This document shows positions 63,088-64,000 of a stretch of DNA of 64,000 nucleotides, piece after piece. How positions within the stretch are numbered: the first letter of the stretch is position 1; each line of letters opens with the position of its first letter. The notes under the pieces were generated by a model. The model was given only the letters and a program-made list of their open reading frames with translations, was not told where the DNA came from and did not search any database. The DNA is from Mesorhizobium sp. (GTDB taxonomy: Bacteria; Pseudomonadota; Alphaproteobacteria; Rhizobiales; Rhizobiaceae), in contig NZ_SUHQ01000003.1 of the NCBI RefSeq assembly GCF_004962245.1, forward strand, positions 248,001-312,000. Reading direction: 5' to 3'. Both the position numbers and the translations under genes were made by a program.

Positions 63088-64000
63088 ATGCGCGCGGAAA
63101 CGCAGAACATTGTCGACGAAATCAGGCAGGCGATAACCCTGCTGAGGAGGCATCTTTGACTGGGATCAGGCCATAAAGCGGCTTGAATACCTGAATGTGC
63201 GTGCCGAGGATTCGAGCCTCTGGAACGAACCGCTGGAGGCGCAGAAGCTGATGCGTGAGCGCCAGGGCCTCGAGGAAGGCATCGCCGCGGTCAAAGGCCT
63301 CACCCAGGCGCTGGAAGACAATATCGGCCTGATCGAGCTTGGCGAGGAAGAAGGCGACGAGAGCGTCGTCGCCGAGGCGGAAGCGGCGATCCGCTCGATG
63401 CGCGGCGAGGCAAAGGCCCGCCAGATCGAGACGCTGCTTTCGGGCGAGGCGGACGCCAACGACACCTATCTCGAAGTCCATGCCGGCGCCGGCGGCACCG
63501 AAAGCCAGGACTGGGCCTCGATGCTTCTGCGCATGTACACGCGTTGGGCCGAGCGGCGCCGCTTCAAGGTCGAGGTGCTGGAAGTGCATGACGGCGAAGA
63601 AGCCGGCATCAAGTCCGCCACGCTGCTGATCAAGGGCCATAACGCCTATGGTTGGCTGAAGACGGAATCCGGCGTCCACCGTCTCGTGCGTATTTCGCCT
63701 TATGACAGCAATGCGCGCCGCCACACGTCCTTCGCCAGCGTCTGGGTCTATCCCGTGATCGACGATACAATTGAGATCGACGTTTCCGAATCGGATGTCC
63801 GCATCGACACCTATCGCTCGTCCGGATCGGGCGGCCAGCACGTCAACACCACCGATTCGGCGGTCCGCATCACCCATCTCGCCACTGGCATCGCGGTCGC
63901 CTGCCAGGCCGAGCGCTCCCAGCACAAGAACAAGGCGAAGGCCTGGGAGATGCTGCGCTCGCGGCTCTACGAGGAAGAGTTGAAGAAGCGCGAGGCGGTG
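63088..64000 (+). CDS. prfB: Peptide chain release factor 2 with programmed +1 frameshift (5' part)
   Basis: RF2 recognises UGA and UAA stop codons. A 23-codon first frame starts at ATG 63088 ([20 protein letters not shown]) and meets TGA at 63157-63159. Reading moves +1 at CTT-TGA-C and goes on from GAC at 63158 ([13 protein letters not shown]). AGGAGG at 63145-63150 just upstream is the internal Shine-Dalgarno that promotes the shift, as in E. coli. The second frame continues open to the end of the window. It contains [33 protein letters not shown] (SPY in place of the SPF recognition motif) and [19 protein letters not shown] with the catalytic GGQ. The gene runs off the window end. Confidence 0.95.

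Overview
The window is a high-GC chromosomal segment from an alphaproteobacterium of the Rhizobiales, most probably Mesorhizobium or a close relative. This rests on the gene complement and order: DUF1127 and DUF3126 proteins, a sarcosine oxidase soxB-soxD-soxA-soxG operon, dsbA-aroQ-accB-accC-aat-DUF2155-NDUFA12, rne/amiC-ponA-prfB, BTAD-type regulators with TolB-like or cyclase-like domains, and intergenic palindromes containing AAAGCGCGTCGC. No rRNA, tRNA, CRISPR array, transposase or prophage gene was found. All assignments come from reading the sequence; no database search was run.

Layout. 1-5.3 kb: small conserved genes and a gamma carbonic anhydrase whose last ~105 bp are repeated 2.6 kb downstream, bracketing a DUF1127 gene and a BTAD/TolB-like/TPR regulator. 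5.6-8.7 kb: an MFS exporter, an Asp/Glu racemase-like protein and an SDR, with a strongly folded RNA and its own promoter and terminator between the first two. 8.99-14.5 kb: the heterotetrameric sarcosine oxidase operon with an extra ORF between soxB and soxD. 14.6-19.2 kb: small proteins, a TetR regulator with a family of CGTACA-type operator-like sites, a MaoC/SDR pair, a quinone-reductase-like MDR and a secreted protein. 19.2-23.5 kb: an RND efflux pump (permease plus adaptor). 23.9-33.2 kb: a 1563-aa regulator (BTAD, alpha/beta hydrolase, degenerate cyclase, AAA ATPase, TPR) next to a same-strand cluster OsmC / flavin monooxygenase / FAD oxidoreductase / MaoC dehydratase / small ORF and a second DUF1127 gene. 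33.4-39.4 kb: lipoprotein, globin, transglutaminase-like cysteine peptidase, PilZ and PAS proteins, rhomboid protease, a CBS protein flanked by palindromic repeats, and a DUF6455-like protein. 39.6-64 kb: mostly core genes: gatB, a GNAT, a GT39-type glycosyltransferase, panB-panC, NDUFA12, DUF2155, an NTF2-like protein, aat, accBC, aroQ, dsbA-like, an M48 protease, an aminotransferase, glsA, a NIPSNAP-like protein, rne, amiC, ponA (PBP1A) and the 5' part of prfB, which carries a programmed +1 frameshift.

How the genes work together. soxBDAG would demethylate sarcosine and feed one-carbon units to tetrahydrofolate. accB/accC supply malonyl-CoA; panB/panC make pantothenate; amiC and ponA remodel and build peptidoglycan; rne, gatB, aat and prfB serve RNA turnover and translation. 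The most unusual accessory feature is the 23.9-32.6 kb block, where a regulator with a built-in hydrolase-like domain lies beside an oxidoreductase/hydratase/OsmC operon. I infer a ligand-responsive catabolic or detoxification module; the substrate is unknown. Other notable signals are the duplicated gene end at 2.0/4.6 kb, the structured RNA at ~7.0 kb, the TetR-site family at 15.2-16.1 kb, serial ATGA-coupled mini-ORFs between panB and panC, and adjacent long hairpins before aroQ.
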